Positions 1 through 6,439 of a DNA stretch of 9,697 nucleotides are shown here, piece by piece; position 1 is the first letter of the stretch, and each line of letters starts with the position of its first letter. The position numbers were made by a program, and so were the translations under genes. This DNA comes from DATAQC01 sp046263055 (GTDB taxonomy: Bacteria; Actinomycetota; Acidimicrobiia; Acidimicrobiales; AC-14): assembly GCA_046263055.1 (NCBI GenBank), contig JBHELO010000022.1, positions 1-9,697 of the forward strand, in the 5' to 3' direction. The notes beneath the pieces were generated by a model. The model was not told the DNA's origin. It did no database searches and saw nothing but the letters and a program-made list of their open reading frames with translations.

Positions 1-1
1 G

Positions 2-445
2 GGCTGTGACGCCCGGGTACGGGCGGTGGTGGAGTCCGAGGGCAGGGCACTCAGCGTGGGGCGGGCCTTTCGCATCGTGCCCGAGCGCACCCGGGTGGCG
101 GTGGAGGACCGCGACGCAGGCTGCCGGGTCCCCGGCTGCGACCGCCGCCGCTGGCTGCACGTCCACCACATCCGCCACTGGGAGGACGGCGGTCCCACCG
201 ACACCCCCAACCTGGTGGCCCTCTGCCCGCGCCACCATCGCCTCCACCATCGGGGACGCCTGGGCATCGAGGGCAACGCCGACGACCCCGACGGGATGGT
301 GTTCACCGACGAACGGGGACGCCGTCTGGCCACCTGTGGCCGGCCCACGCCGCCGGGGGACCGCCCACCGCCACCCGGGACCTGGGTCCACCCGCCGGGC
401 GAGCGCCTGGACCCCCGGGCCGTCTGCTTCCACGAGGCGGCGTAG
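2..445 (+). CDS. DUF222/HNH endonuclease-type protein, C-terminal part (5' truncated by window)
   Basis: The visible part is the last 147 residues of a protein whose start lies before the window. The reading frame is open from base 2, with a plausible family sequence (GCDARVRAVV) ahead of any start codon, so the GTG at 26 is internal. Counting from base 2, there is a zinc-type pair C41/C46 in CRVPGC, then the HNH core with H55/H56, N70, C75, H78 and H79 (HVHHI, followed by NLVALCPRHHRLHH). This is the usual C-terminal nuclease module of the actinobacterial DUF222-HNH family, which includes the M. tuberculosis REP13E12 proteins. Members are often multicopy and the function of most is unknown. 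All expected metal and catalytic positions seem intact. The tail after the core is proline-rich and poorly conserved in character. It ends 388 bases before the next gene and is unlikely to belong to the pilus operon. Confidence 0.9.
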   Translation, partial: GCDARVRAVVESEGRALSVGRAFRIVPERTRVAVEDRDAGCRVPGCDRRRWLHVHHIRHWEDGGPTDTPNLVALCPRHHRLHHRGRLGIEGNADDPDGMVFTDERGRRLATCGRPTPPGDRPPPPGTWVHPPGERLDPRAVCFHEAA

Positions 446-585
446 GCGGACGGGGGGGGTGCCGCCGCGCGCCACGACACGACGAACCCCACCACATGGC
501 CTGATCCAGGTGCGCCGCACTGGCGCTGCCCGTGGCACAGCTTCGGGTCCGCCGTGGGCGCTCGGATCGCCGACTCGCCCTGGCC

Positions 586-697
586 GGCAATCTGGCGATC
601 CCGTCGGTCCTGAAGAGCTCGTCCTCCGTCGCGACGTCGCTGGCTGACCTCCCGCAAAGCCCCGTACCGGCCGTAGCCTTCGGCCGCCATCGAACAC
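586..697 (+). ncRNA. Possible structured RNA with a weak c-di-GMP-I (GEMM) riboswitch likeness
   Basis: Seen directly: CTGGCGA (592-598) can pair with TCGCTGG (637-643) including two G-U pairs, and inside it CGTCG (602-606) pairs perfectly with CGACG (632-636). This is preceded by GGCAA (586-590) and followed by CGCAAAGCC (653-661), GTAGCC (673-678) and GCCATCGAAC near 686-695. GGCAAACC, then a hairpin, then CGCAAAGCC, then an AGCC...GCC element is the order of conserved blocks in the GEMM-I class, which is known to control pilus genes in some bacteria. The match is partial: the first block is GGCAATC and the last lacks the usual GGGTT. The recognised promoter lies downstream of it, so an upstream promoter would be needed. 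This is a weak candidate only. Confidence 0.2.
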
Positions 698-708
698 CAA
701 TTCGCCCC

Positions 709-736
709 TTGACGACCTTTCAGGTCCTTTCATAGT
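709..736 (+). promoter_or_regulatory. Probable sigma70-type promoter of the pilus operon, with repeats in the spacer
   Basis: A -35-like TTGACG (709-714, five of six consensus bases) and a -10-like CATAGT (731-736, four of six) are separated by 16 bases. Transcription would start near 742-743, leaving a leader of about 90 bases before cpaB. The spacer contains the perfect inverted repeat GACCT-ttc-AGGTC (714-726) and a direct repeat CCTTTCA at 716 and 726, exactly 10 bases apart, so a regulator could bind between the two promoter boxes. It is the best promoter candidate in the 388-base gap and points towards the pilus genes. The start point is not proven. Confidence 0.55.
714..732 (+). repeat. 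Operator-like inverted and direct repeat within the promoter spacer
   Basis: GACCTTTCAGGTC is a 5-base inverted repeat with a 3-base centre. The heptamer CCTTTCA occurs twice with a 10-base period (716-722 and 726-732), placing both copies on the same face of the helix. The position between the -35 and -10 boxes would suit a repressor or a MerR-like distorting activator. No regulator was identified; a role is inferred only from the geometry. Confidence 0.4.
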
Positions 737-813
737 CTTGGCCCCGATTCCCCGGCGGAGCGGGGCGTGCGACGGACGTTGGTTCAACTGGGCGCTTGAG
801 CGACGGGACGGAC

Positions 814-841
814 GGAGGCGGTGATGGGGGGCCATGGCTGA
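814..841 (+). promoter_or_regulatory. Shine-Dalgarno with a five-codon leader ORF overlapping the cpaB start
   Basis: GGAGG at 814-818 is 15 bases from the cpaB ATG at 834, which is too far for an optimal site. It lies only 5 bases from an ATG at 824 that opens the mini-frame MGGHG and stops with TGA at 839-841, just past the cpaB start. A GTG at 821 is in the same mini-frame. Ribosomes loading at GGAGG could translate the mini-frame and re-initiate at 834. Alternatively the G-run at 826-831 could serve as a poor SD for cpaB directly. The layout is visible; the coupling is inference. Confidence 0.35.
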
Positions 842-1604
842 CATCGGGTCGCTGGTCGCGCCCGACCGGGCGGGGCATGTGAACGGCCAGACACCGCTGC
901 CCGGGCCCCGGCCGCTCCGCCGCCGGCGGGGCCTGCCCAACACCCGGGCGGTGGCGGGCGGGCTCCTGGTGGCGGCCGCTGCCGTGGGGCTGTTCGCGGC
1001 CTACGCCCGCCTCCACAGCGGGCCGAGCCACAGCTACGTCGTCACTCGCCATGCCATGGTGGCGGGCACCCGTGTCCAGGCCTCCGACCTGGCGGTGCAG
1101 CCGATGGACCTCCCCCCGGCCCTCGCCGCCCGGGCCTTCGAGCGGGTGGCCGACGTGGCCGGCACCACCTTGCTGTCGCCGCTCGGCGCCGGGGAGCTCC
1201 TCCAGCCCAGTTCGCTGGTGGCCACCCGGGGCCCGGGCGGGCTGCGCACGGCCTCCTTCCCGGTGGACCGGACCCGCCTGGGTGCCCTCAAGCAGGGCGA
1301 CCGGGTGGACGTGCTCTCCACCTACGGGACGGGCAACGACGCCTGGACGGGGGTGGTCCTCCGCAACGCTCTGGTGGTCGACGTCGACCGGTCGAAGTCC
1401 TCCTTGGGCGACACCGGGTCCACGGTCGTCACCCTGGCCATCGACGACCCCAACGACGAGCTGGCCCTGGCCCATGCCGAGTCGCTCGGAAAGGTCACCG
1501 TCGTCGTCGCCACCGGGGCGACGGCCGCTGCCGGGCCGCCCGCCACCTACCGGACGGCCCCGCCGCCTCCCGCCACCGCCACCGCCACGGCCAAGGCGCC
1601 CTGA
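834..1604 (+). CDS. cpaB: Tad/Flp pilus assembly protein CpaB/RcpC (SAF domain)
   Basis: This 256-residue protein has a short basic cytoplasmic N-terminus ending in an Arg-rich patch (26-32), one membrane helix at about 38-57, and an extracytoplasmic SAF domain at about 68-130 (YVVTRHAMVAGTRVQASDL is the typical opening, with the later AGELLQPSSLVA). An RcpC/CpaB-type beta-rich region follows at about 135-230 (LKQGDRVDVL; DPNDELALAHAESLGKVTVV) and the tail is Pro/Ala/Thr-rich. CpaB/RcpC proteins are periplasmic or wall-side parts of Tad pilus machines; in Gram-negatives they work with the secretin. Length is close to the family norm. It is the first gene of the cluster, and its TGA shares one base with the next ATG. 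Start choice: 834 gives the full membrane anchor, but the SD spacing is unusual. The next in-frame start (GTG at 879) would still retain the helix. Confidence 0.85.
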   Translation: MADIGSLVAPDRAGHVNGQTPLPGPRPLRRRRGLPNTRAVAGGLLVAAAAVGLFAAYARLHSGPSHSYVVTRHAMVAGTRVQASDLAVQPMDLPPALAARAFERVADVAGTTLLSPLGAGELLQPSSLVATRGPGGLRTASFPVDRTRLGALKQGDRVDVLSTYGTGNDAWTGVVLRNALVVDVDRSKSSLGDTGSTVVTLAIDDPNDELALAHAESLGKVTVVVATGATAAAGPPATYRTAPPPPATATATAKAP

Positions 1605-2962
1605 TGGCCTCCGAGCGCTACGTGATCCTCGGCCTGGCCCAGGCCCGGTCGGTGTGGTTCCGCAACCTCGGGCACTGGGCCACCTCGGGGGCCCTGGGTG
1701 CCGAGTTCGTGAAGTGCCTGTCGGCCGAGGAGGTGCGGGCCCGCCTGGGCGGGGGGCGGCCGTTCTCCGCCCTGGTGGCCGACGCCGCCCTGCCGGCCGT
1801 GGACCGCGACCTGCTGGGCGCGGCCCGCGCCGCCGGCTGTGCCACCTTCGTGGTGGACGACGGCCGCACGCCCCGGGACTGGGCCTCCCTCGGCGCCGCT
1901 GCCGTCCTCGAACCCGGCTTCGACCGCGACGTCCTGCTGGCCAACCTCTCCGCCCACGCCCGGCCCATCGCCCGGGGCGACGCCCGCAGCGGGGAGCTGG
2001 GGACCCCGGTAGCCGGCGTGCCCGCCGAGTGGCGCTGCCCGGTGGCCGCCCTCACCGGCCCCGGCGGCACCGGGGTGTCCACCGCCGCCATCGCCCTGGC
2101 CCAGGCCCTGGGCGACGACGTGCGCAACGCCGGGCTGGTCTGCCTGGCCGACCTCCGCCTGCACGCCGAGCAGGCCATGCTCCACGACGCCCGCGACGTC
2201 CTGCCCAGCATCCAGGAGCTGGTAGAGGCGCACCGGGCGGGGCAGCCGTCGCTCGACGAGGTGCGGGCCCAGGCCTACGCGGTGGAGGAGCGCAACTACC
2301 ACCTGCTGCTCGGCCTGCGCCAGGCCCGCTTCTGGCCGGCGCTGCGGCGCCGGGCGTTCGAAGCCGCCTTCGACTCCCTGCAGCGCGCCTACCGGGTGGT
2401 GGTCTGCGACACCGACGCCGACCTGGAGGGCGAGGACGACGGTGGGTCCATCGACGTCGAGGAGCGCCACGTCATGGCCCGCACGGCCATGGCCCGGGCC
2501 GATGTGGTGTTCGCGGTCGGGCTGCCGTCCATGAAGGGCGTGCACGCCCTGGTCCGGGTGGTGGCCGACCTCTTGGCCTTCGGGGTCCGTCCCGCCCGTA
2601 TCGTCCCGGTGTTCAACTGCGGGCCCCGCTCGCCCAGGGCCCGGTCCGCCCTGGCCGCCACGCTGGCCGACCTCACCGCCCCGGCGGTGGCCCGGGCCGC
2701 CCCCGACTCGGTGGACGGCCTGGCGGCGCCGGTGTTCCTGGCCGAGCGCAAGGTGGAGGGGGACCTGCACGACGGTGCCCGGGTGCCCGCCGTCCTCGGC
2801 GCGCCGCTGGCCGGGGCGTTCTCCGCCGTCCTCGACCGCGCCAGCACCGCCCGTCGCCCGGCGGTGGCCGCCCCCGGCGGGCCCGAGCGGGTGCGGCCCG
2901 GGTCCCTCGGGCGGTGGGCGGGCACCGGTCCCGACGTCGAGCCCGAGGCGGCCAGCGGATGA
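1604..2962 (+). CDS. cpaE: CpaE/TadZ-like MinD/ParA-family protein with a degenerate P-loop
   Basis: This is a 452-residue protein located where CpaE is normally encoded, between cpaB and cpaF. The first ~125 residues resemble the divergent, receiver-like N-domain of CpaE/TadZ (FSALVADAALPAVDRDLL) without clear phosphorylation residues. A MinD/ParA-like domain follows: VAALTGPGGTGVSTAAIALA (148-167) is the P-loop region, LADLRLHAEQAML (181-193) the switch-like strand and helix, and YRVVVCDTDADLEGED (263-278) a Walker B-like strand. Both lysines of the deviant Walker A motif are missing (P153 and V158), so ATP hydrolysis is doubtful. CpaE/TadZ proteins place the Tad machine, often at a pole. 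The C-terminal ~30 residues are a low-complexity tail. A weak AAGGCG lies 5 bases before the ATG. The stop overlaps the cpaF start by four bases (ATGA). The family call is good; activity is uncertain. Confidence 0.75.
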   Translation: MASERYVILGLAQARSVWFRNLGHWATSGALGAEFVKCLSAEEVRARLGGGRPFSALVADAALPAVDRDLLGAARAAGCATFVVDDGRTPRDWASLGAAAVLEPGFDRDVLLANLSAHARPIARGDARSGELGTPVAGVPAEWRCPVAALTGPGGTGVSTAAIALAQALGDDVRNAGLVCLADLRLHAEQAMLHDARDVLPSIQELVEAHRAGQPSLDEVRAQAYAVEERNYHLLLGLRQARFWPALRRRAFEAAFDSLQRAYRVVVCDTDADLEGEDDGGSIDVEERHVMARTAMARADVVFAVGLPSMKGVHALVRVVADLLAFGVRPARIVPVFNCGPRSPRARSALAATLADLTAPAVARAAPDSVDGLAAPVFLAERKVEGDLHDGARVPAVLGAPLAGAFSAVLDRASTARRPAVAAPGGPERVRPGSLGRWAGTGPDVEPEAASG

Positions 2963-4314
2963 GGGCGGAGGAGACGTCGCCCCTCCAGGAGATCGAGCGG
3001 CGGGTCCAGCGGCGGGCCAAGGAGATCTCCCTCGACATGGCCGGCGGCGACGGCCGGGCCAAGCTGCGGGCGCTCATCGACGACGAGGTCGGGGCGTGGT
3101 CGGCGGACTACAAGCGGGGGCTGCGGGCCTACGAGCTGGCCGATCCCTCCCTGGTGGCCGAGCGGGCCTGGCGCAACCTGGCCGGATACGGGCCCCTGGA
3201 GCCGCTCCTGGCCGATGACGACGTCTGGGAGATTATGGTTAACGGGCCCGACCAGATCTTCGTGAAGCGCCATCGGGGCCCGAGCAGCTACCACGACGAG
3301 GTCTTCAACGACGACGAGCACGTCGTCCGCACGCTCACCAAGATCCTCGACGACGCCGCCGCGTCGCACCGCAAGCTGGACCCCGCCGAGGGCCTCCAGG
3401 ACGCCCAGCTGGACACCGGCGCCCGCCTGCACATCGTTCACGGCGACGTCGGTCGCGACGGCCACGTGCTCGTGAACATCCGCAAGTTCACGGGGGTCGC
3501 GTACCGGTCCCTGGCGGAGCTGGTGGCTCGCGACATGCTCGACGAGCGGGTGGCCGAGTTCCTCCGGGCCTGCGTGCGGGGCCGCCTGTCAATGGTGTTC
3601 TCCGGTGCCCCCGGCTCGGGCAAGACCACCATGCTCTCGTGCTGCGCGGCCGAGCTCGACCCGAGTCTGCGCGTGGTGGTGGCCGAGGAGGTCTTCGAGG
3701 CCGACCTGCCGCTGCCCAACGTGGCCAGCATGCAGACCCGCCCGCCCCGCCAGGACCGCAAGGAGGTGGACCTGCGGCGACTGGTGGCCGGCTTCCTGCG
3801 CATGGCGCCCGACATTGCGGTGGTGGGGGAGGTGCGCGACCGGGAGGCACTGCCGCTCCTGCTCACCCTGTCGTCGGGCGTCAAGGGGTTCACCACCATC
3901 CACGCCGGCTCCGCCCGCCAGGCCCTCACCCGCCTGCGGTTCATCTGCCAGCTGGCCGACACGCCCAACGAGCTCCCGCTTTCGGCCCTCAGCGCCCTCG
4001 TCAGCGAGGCCATCGACGTGGTCGTGCACTGCGCCCGGATCGGCGGCGTGGTGCGGGTGGCCGAGGTGGTGGCGGTGGAGGAGCTGCAGACCGGGCGGGA
4101 GGGCACCCAGTTCACCGTCACCGAGGTGTTCAACCGTCCCCGGTGGGACGAGCCGCTGACGTGGACCGGCAACCTCCCGGTGCGGGCCGCACGCTTCCTC
4201 GAGGAGGCCGGCTACGACGTCCGCTCGCTGCTCGACGCCCGGGCCGACGACGCCACCGCCCCCCGGGCCCCGACCGTCACCCGGCGACGGGCGGCCCGCA
4301 CGGCGGCGGGCTGA
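2959..4314 (+). CDS. cpaF: Tad pilus motor ATPase CpaF/TadA (secretion ATPase of the VirB11/GspE superfamily)
   Basis: This 451-residue protein has the full set of secretion-ATPase motifs. An N-terminal helical region (about 1-70) is followed by the CpaF-type N-domain (YGPLEPLLADDDVWEIMVNG). Next come the Walker A GAPGSGKTT at 216-224 (K222), the Asp-box glutamates E243/E244, an arginine-rich loop ending in QTRPP, the Walker B region VVGEVRD with E291, and the His-box TTIHAGS with H315. It should form the cytoplasmic hexamer that drives pilin extrusion and perhaps retraction through TadB/TadC. The frame stays open far upstream (to about 1051), but that part is a shadow of cpaB and cpaE. The true start is the ATG in the ATGA overlap, with GAGG 10 bases ahead. 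The C-terminal ~25 residues are a basic, Ala/Arg/Thr-rich tail. This is the most secure call in the window. Confidence 0.95.
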   Translation: MRAEETSPLQEIERRVQRRAKEISLDMAGGDGRAKLRALIDDEVGAWSADYKRGLRAYELADPSLVAERAWRNLAGYGPLEPLLADDDVWEIMVNGPDQIFVKRHRGPSSYHDEVFNDDEHVVRTLTKILDDAAASHRKLDPAEGLQDAQLDTGARLHIVHGDVGRDGHVLVNIRKFTGVAYRSLAELVARDMLDERVAEFLRACVRGRLSMVFSGAPGSGKTTMLSCCAAELDPSLRVVVAEEVFEADLPLPNVASMQTRPPRQDRKEVDLRRLVAGFLRMAPDIAVVGEVRDREALPLLLTLSSGVKGFTTIHAGSARQALTRLRFICQLADTPNELPLSALSALVSEAIDVVVHCARIGGVVRVAEVVAVEELQTGREGTQFTVTEVFNRPRWDEPLTWTGNLPVRAARFLEEAGYDVRSLLDARADDATAPRAPTVTRRRAARTAAG

Positions 4315-4319
4315 GGGCC

Positions 4320-5207
4320 ATGGCCGGCCTCCTTCTCGCCGTCGCCGGTGGGTACGGCGTGTACCTGCTCTACACCGCGCTGGCGCTGGGGTGGCACGGC
4401 GTGGGCCCCCGCCCGGGCGACGGCGGCCGCCGGCGCGCCCGCACCCGCCGGGCCGAGCAGTGGCTGACCCAGGCCGGCCTGGAGGACGTCCGGGTCCCCG
4501 AGTTCGCCGCGGTCATGGGCGTGCTCTTCGTGGGCGCGGCGGGCGTGGCCTTCGCCCTGTTCGGCAGCGTCGTCCCCGCCCTGGTGGTCGGCGGGTTCGC
4601 GGCCAGCTACCCGGTGGCCTCCTACCGGGCCCGCCGCTCCCGGGCTCGGCGCCGGGCCGGCGAGGCGTGGCCCCGCATGATCGAGGAGATCGCCCTGCTG
4701 AGTGGATCGCTCGGCCGGTCGGTCCCCCAGGCCCTCTTCGAGGTGGGGGCCAGCGCCCCCGAGGAGATGCGCCCCGCCTTCGCCGCCGCCAACCGCGAGT
4801 GGCTCATCTCCACCGACTTCGCCCGGACGGTGGCCGTGCTCAAGGCCCGCCTGGCCGACGCCACCGCCGACGCCACGGTGGAGACGTTGCTGGTGGCCCA
4901 CGAGGTGGGCGGCACCGATCTCGACCGCCGCCTGGGCGCCCTCGTCGAGGATCGCATCGCCCATCTCCAGGGCCGCAAGGACGCCGAGGCCAAGCAGGCG
5001 GGGGTGCGCTTCGCCCGCCGCTTCGTGCTGTTCGTGCCCTTCGGCATGGCCCTCACCGGGCTTTCCATCGGGAACGGCCGCCAGGCCTACGAGTCGCCCG
5101 GCGGCCAGGTGGGCGTGGTCGTCGCCCTGGCCATGGTCATCGCCTGCTGGGTGTGGTCGGGGCGCATCATGCGCCTGCCCGAGGAAGAGCGGGTGTTCGT
5201 GGAATGA
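4320..5207 (+). CDS. tadB: Tad pilus inner-membrane platform protein TadB-like (T2SSF domain)
   Basis: This is a 295-residue polytopic protein. A membrane helix lies at about 3-24, a second hydrophobic pair at about 62-98, and two helices near the C-terminus (FVLFVPFGMALTGLSIG and VGVVVALAMVIACWVW). Between them is a cytoplasmic type II secretion F (T2SSF/GspF) helical domain beginning about residue 119 (MIEEIALLSGSLGRSVPQAL) with the usual hydrophobic and acidic helix pattern and LLVAHEVGGTDLDRRLGAL later. TadB and TadC form the platform that CpaF acts on. The ATG is 5 bases after the cpaF stop, with GAGGG very close to it. The frame could extend upstream, but the earlier part is a cpaF shadow. 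Its own end overlaps the tadC start by four bases, so translational coupling is likely. Confidence 0.88.
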   Translation: MAGLLLAVAGGYGVYLLYTALALGWHGVGPRPGDGGRRRARTRRAEQWLTQAGLEDVRVPEFAAVMGVLFVGAAGVAFALFGSVVPALVVGGFAASYPVASYRARRSRARRRAGEAWPRMIEEIALLSGSLGRSVPQALFEVGASAPEEMRPAFAAANREWLISTDFARTVAVLKARLADATADATVETLLVAHEVGGTDLDRRLGALVEDRIAHLQGRKDAEAKQAGVRFARRFVLFVPFGMALTGLSIGNGRQAYESPGGQVGVVVALAMVIACWVWSGRIMRLPEEERVFVE

Positions 5208-6109
5208 GGCTGGCCATCGCCGCCGGGCTGGCGCTGTGGGCGGGGGCCACGCTGGTCCTGTCCCAGGTGCGCTGGTTCGCCCGCCCGTCCCTCCTCGACC
5301 GCCTGCGGCCCTACGGGCCCGGGGGCATGACCCCTCGGGCTCGGGGCGGGCTGCCGTCGGTGGAGTCCTTCCGGGAGGTCGTGGGGCCCCTGTGCCGGGT
5401 GTCGGGCGAGCGCCTGGCGCGGGCCCTGGGTGTGAGCGAGGACCTGGGCAGCCGCCTGGAGCGGATCCACTCGCCCCTCGACGTCACCGCCTTCCGGGTG
5501 CGCCAGCTGGGCTGGAGCGGCACCGGGTTCGCCGTCGGGTGCCTGGTCACCGTGGCCCTGCGCCCGCCGGCGATCCTGGCCATGCTCTTCATCTTCGGGG
5601 GCGCCGCCCTCGGCTTCCTCGTGCCCGAGCAGCAGGTGGCCAAGGCGTCCGACACCTGGAAGCGGCGGGTGTTCCTCGAGCTGCCGGTGCTGTCCGAGCA
5701 GCTCGCCATGCTGTTGTCGGCCGGCTTCTCGCTGGGTGCGGCCCTGAACCGGTTGGCGGAACGCGGCCGCGGCTACGCGGCCCGAGACCTGGCCCGGGTG
5801 TGCGGGCGGATCCGGCAGGGCCTCTCGGAGATCGAGGCCCTGCGGGAGTGGGCGGCGTTGGCCGACGTGGAGGCCCTGGACCGCCTGATCCCGGTCCTCG
5901 CCCTCAACCGCGAGGCAAGCGACCTGGGCCGGCTGATCTCCGAGGAAGCCCGATCCATCCGCCGTGACGTCCAGCGGGAGCTGGTCGAGACGGCCGAGCG
6001 GCGCGGCCAGCAGGTGTGGGTGCCGGTGACGGTGGCCGCCCTGCTGCCCGGTGTCCTGTTCCTGGCCATCCCGTTCATGGCTGCGCTGAACCTGTTCTCC
6101 GGGTCCTGA
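5204..6109 (+). CDS. tadC: Tad pilus inner-membrane platform protein TadC-like (T2SSF domain)
   Basis: This 301-residue protein is paired with the preceding TadB-like protein. It has an N-terminal membrane helix (about 3-20), a cytoplasmic stretch, a hydrophobic pair (GTGFAVGCLVTVALRPPAIL and AMLFIFGGAALGFLVP, about 106-144), and a T2SSF domain (FLELPVLSEQLAMLLSAGFS about 156-175, with LAERGRGYAARDLARVCGRI and EREVxQ-like later helices). A final helix (VPVTVAALLPGVLFLAIPF) precedes the end. The proline-containing ELPVLSEQLAMLLSAG signature is typical of TadC-type platform subunits. The start overlaps the tadB stop (ATGA). It is the last gene of the tightly packed assembly block; an 81-base gap with skewed composition separates it from the pilin gene. 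Confidence 0.86.
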   Translation: MRLAIAAGLALWAGATLVLSQVRWFARPSLLDRLRPYGPGGMTPRARGGLPSVESFREVVGPLCRVSGERLARALGVSEDLGSRLERIHSPLDVTAFRVRQLGWSGTGFAVGCLVTVALRPPAILAMLFIFGGAALGFLVPEQQVAKASDTWKRRVFLELPVLSEQLAMLLSAGFSLGAALNRLAERGRGYAARDLARVCGRIRQGLSEIEALREWAALADVEALDRLIPVLALNREASDLGRLISEEARSIRRDVQRELVETAERRGQQVWVPVTVAALLPGVLFLAIPFMAALNLFSGS

Positions 6110-6190
6110 CCCGCCTCGCCCGCCGACCCTGCCCACCTACAGAGACCTGTCCCACCTGACCTGTCCACCAGACGAAGGGAGCACCTCCGA
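6110..6190 (+). promoter_or_regulatory. C-rich, G-poor leader with tandem repeat and SD before the pilin gene
   Basis: The + strand at 6110-6170 has 33 C and only 10 G in 61 bases, which is striking in DNA where the two are otherwise balanced. It includes an imperfect tandem repeat, GACCTGTCCCACC (6144-6156) and GACCTGTCCACC (6158-6169), 14 bases apart. AAGGGAG (6175-6181) is a good SD 9 bases before the GTG start at 6191. No -35/-10 pair or T-tailed terminator was seen. C-rich, G-poor RNA is what Rho loading sites look like, so Rho-dependent attenuation or an mRNA processing site between assembly and pilin genes is possible. Confidence 0.35.
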
Positions 6191-6403
6191 GTGAACGACC
6201 ACCTGCTGCGAGCCTACGTGTGGTTCAAGGCCTTCAACGCCCGCCTCATCAAGGACGAGGCCGGCGAAGGCGTCATCTCCGCCGCCATCGCCGTTCTCAT
6301 CATGGCCGCCCTGGGGGCGGTCATGTGGGTCGGCTTCCAGCAGATCTGGGGCCACGCGTCGAGCCAGACCGACAACCAGATCACCAAGATCGGCGGCCCC
6401 TGA
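6191..6403 (+). CDS. Flp-like pilin (probable major pilus subunit)
   Basis: This is a 70-residue peptide with an N-terminal leader containing charged residues (to about 25) and one hydrophobic helix (about 28-50, VISAAIAVLIMAALGAVMW), followed by a short polar tail ending ITKIGGP. Size, leader-helix form and position directly after tadC, before TadE-like genes, match Flp/Tad pilins. Cleavage by a prepilin peptidase would probably fall after G25 or G27 in DEAGEGVIS. The Glu at +5 and the Glu-Tyr pair of canonical Flp pilins are absent. The start is GTG, supported by AAGGGAG 9 bases upstream; a later GTG at codon 10 has no such site. The function is inferred from form and context. A membrane-anchored small protein of another kind cannot be excluded. 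Confidence 0.75.
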   Translation: MNDHLLRAYVWFKAFNARLIKDEAGEGVISAAIAVLIMAALGAVMWVGFQQIWGHASSQTDNQITKIGGP

Positions 6404-6439
6404 GCCGAGGCCGGCACACGAAGGCGACGAGCCCGGGCC

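Larger units (their letters stand above)
446..833 (+). other. Intergenic region upstream of the pilus operon
   Basis: This 388-base stretch holds no convincing gene. The short reading frames here are arginine/proline-rich or otherwise unlike real proteins. No tRNA cloverleaf was recognised. A hairpin (GGCGGC at 436-441 with GCCGCC at 461-466) straddles the end of the HNH gene but has no T tract. A stretch around 586-697 can fold and carries a GCAAAGCC motif. The A/T content rises around 690-740, where the promoter lies. The probable 5' leader (about 743-833) contains two competing G+C hairpins: 741-746 or 750-754 can each pair with the CGGGG at 761-765. It also has a small GTTG/CAAC hairpin at 778-788 and a GGAGG Shine-Dalgarno sequence at 814-818. 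Confidence 0.6.

Noticed and set aside
436..466. Hairpin at the end of the HNH gene as a terminator
   Set aside because: Six-base stem with a 19-base loop and no following T tract; not enough for an intrinsic terminator call.
446..833. tRNA or other RNA gene in the intergenic region
   Set aside because: TTCG-containing segments looked T-loop-like at first, but no cloverleaf, anticodon arm or acceptor pairing could be built.
720..1475. 251-codon minus-strand frame opposite cpaB
   Set aside because: Low-complexity Gly/His/Gln/Arg composition typical of an antisense shadow; no domain seen and it covers the promoter.
1547..2770. 407-codon minus-strand frame opposite cpaE
   Set aside because: Gly/Val/Gln/His-rich antisense shadow without motifs; the + strand gene has family features and operon spacing.
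1051..2958. Long + frame running into cpaF, giving a >1000-residue reading frame
   Set aside because: The upstream part is Pro/Arg/Gly-rich and antiphase to cpaB and cpaE, which have clear domains. CpaF starts at the ATGA overlap at 2959.
5087..6136. 349-codon minus-strand frame opposite tadC
   Set aside because: Antisense shadow rich in Gly, Pro, Gln and His; no recognisable domain.
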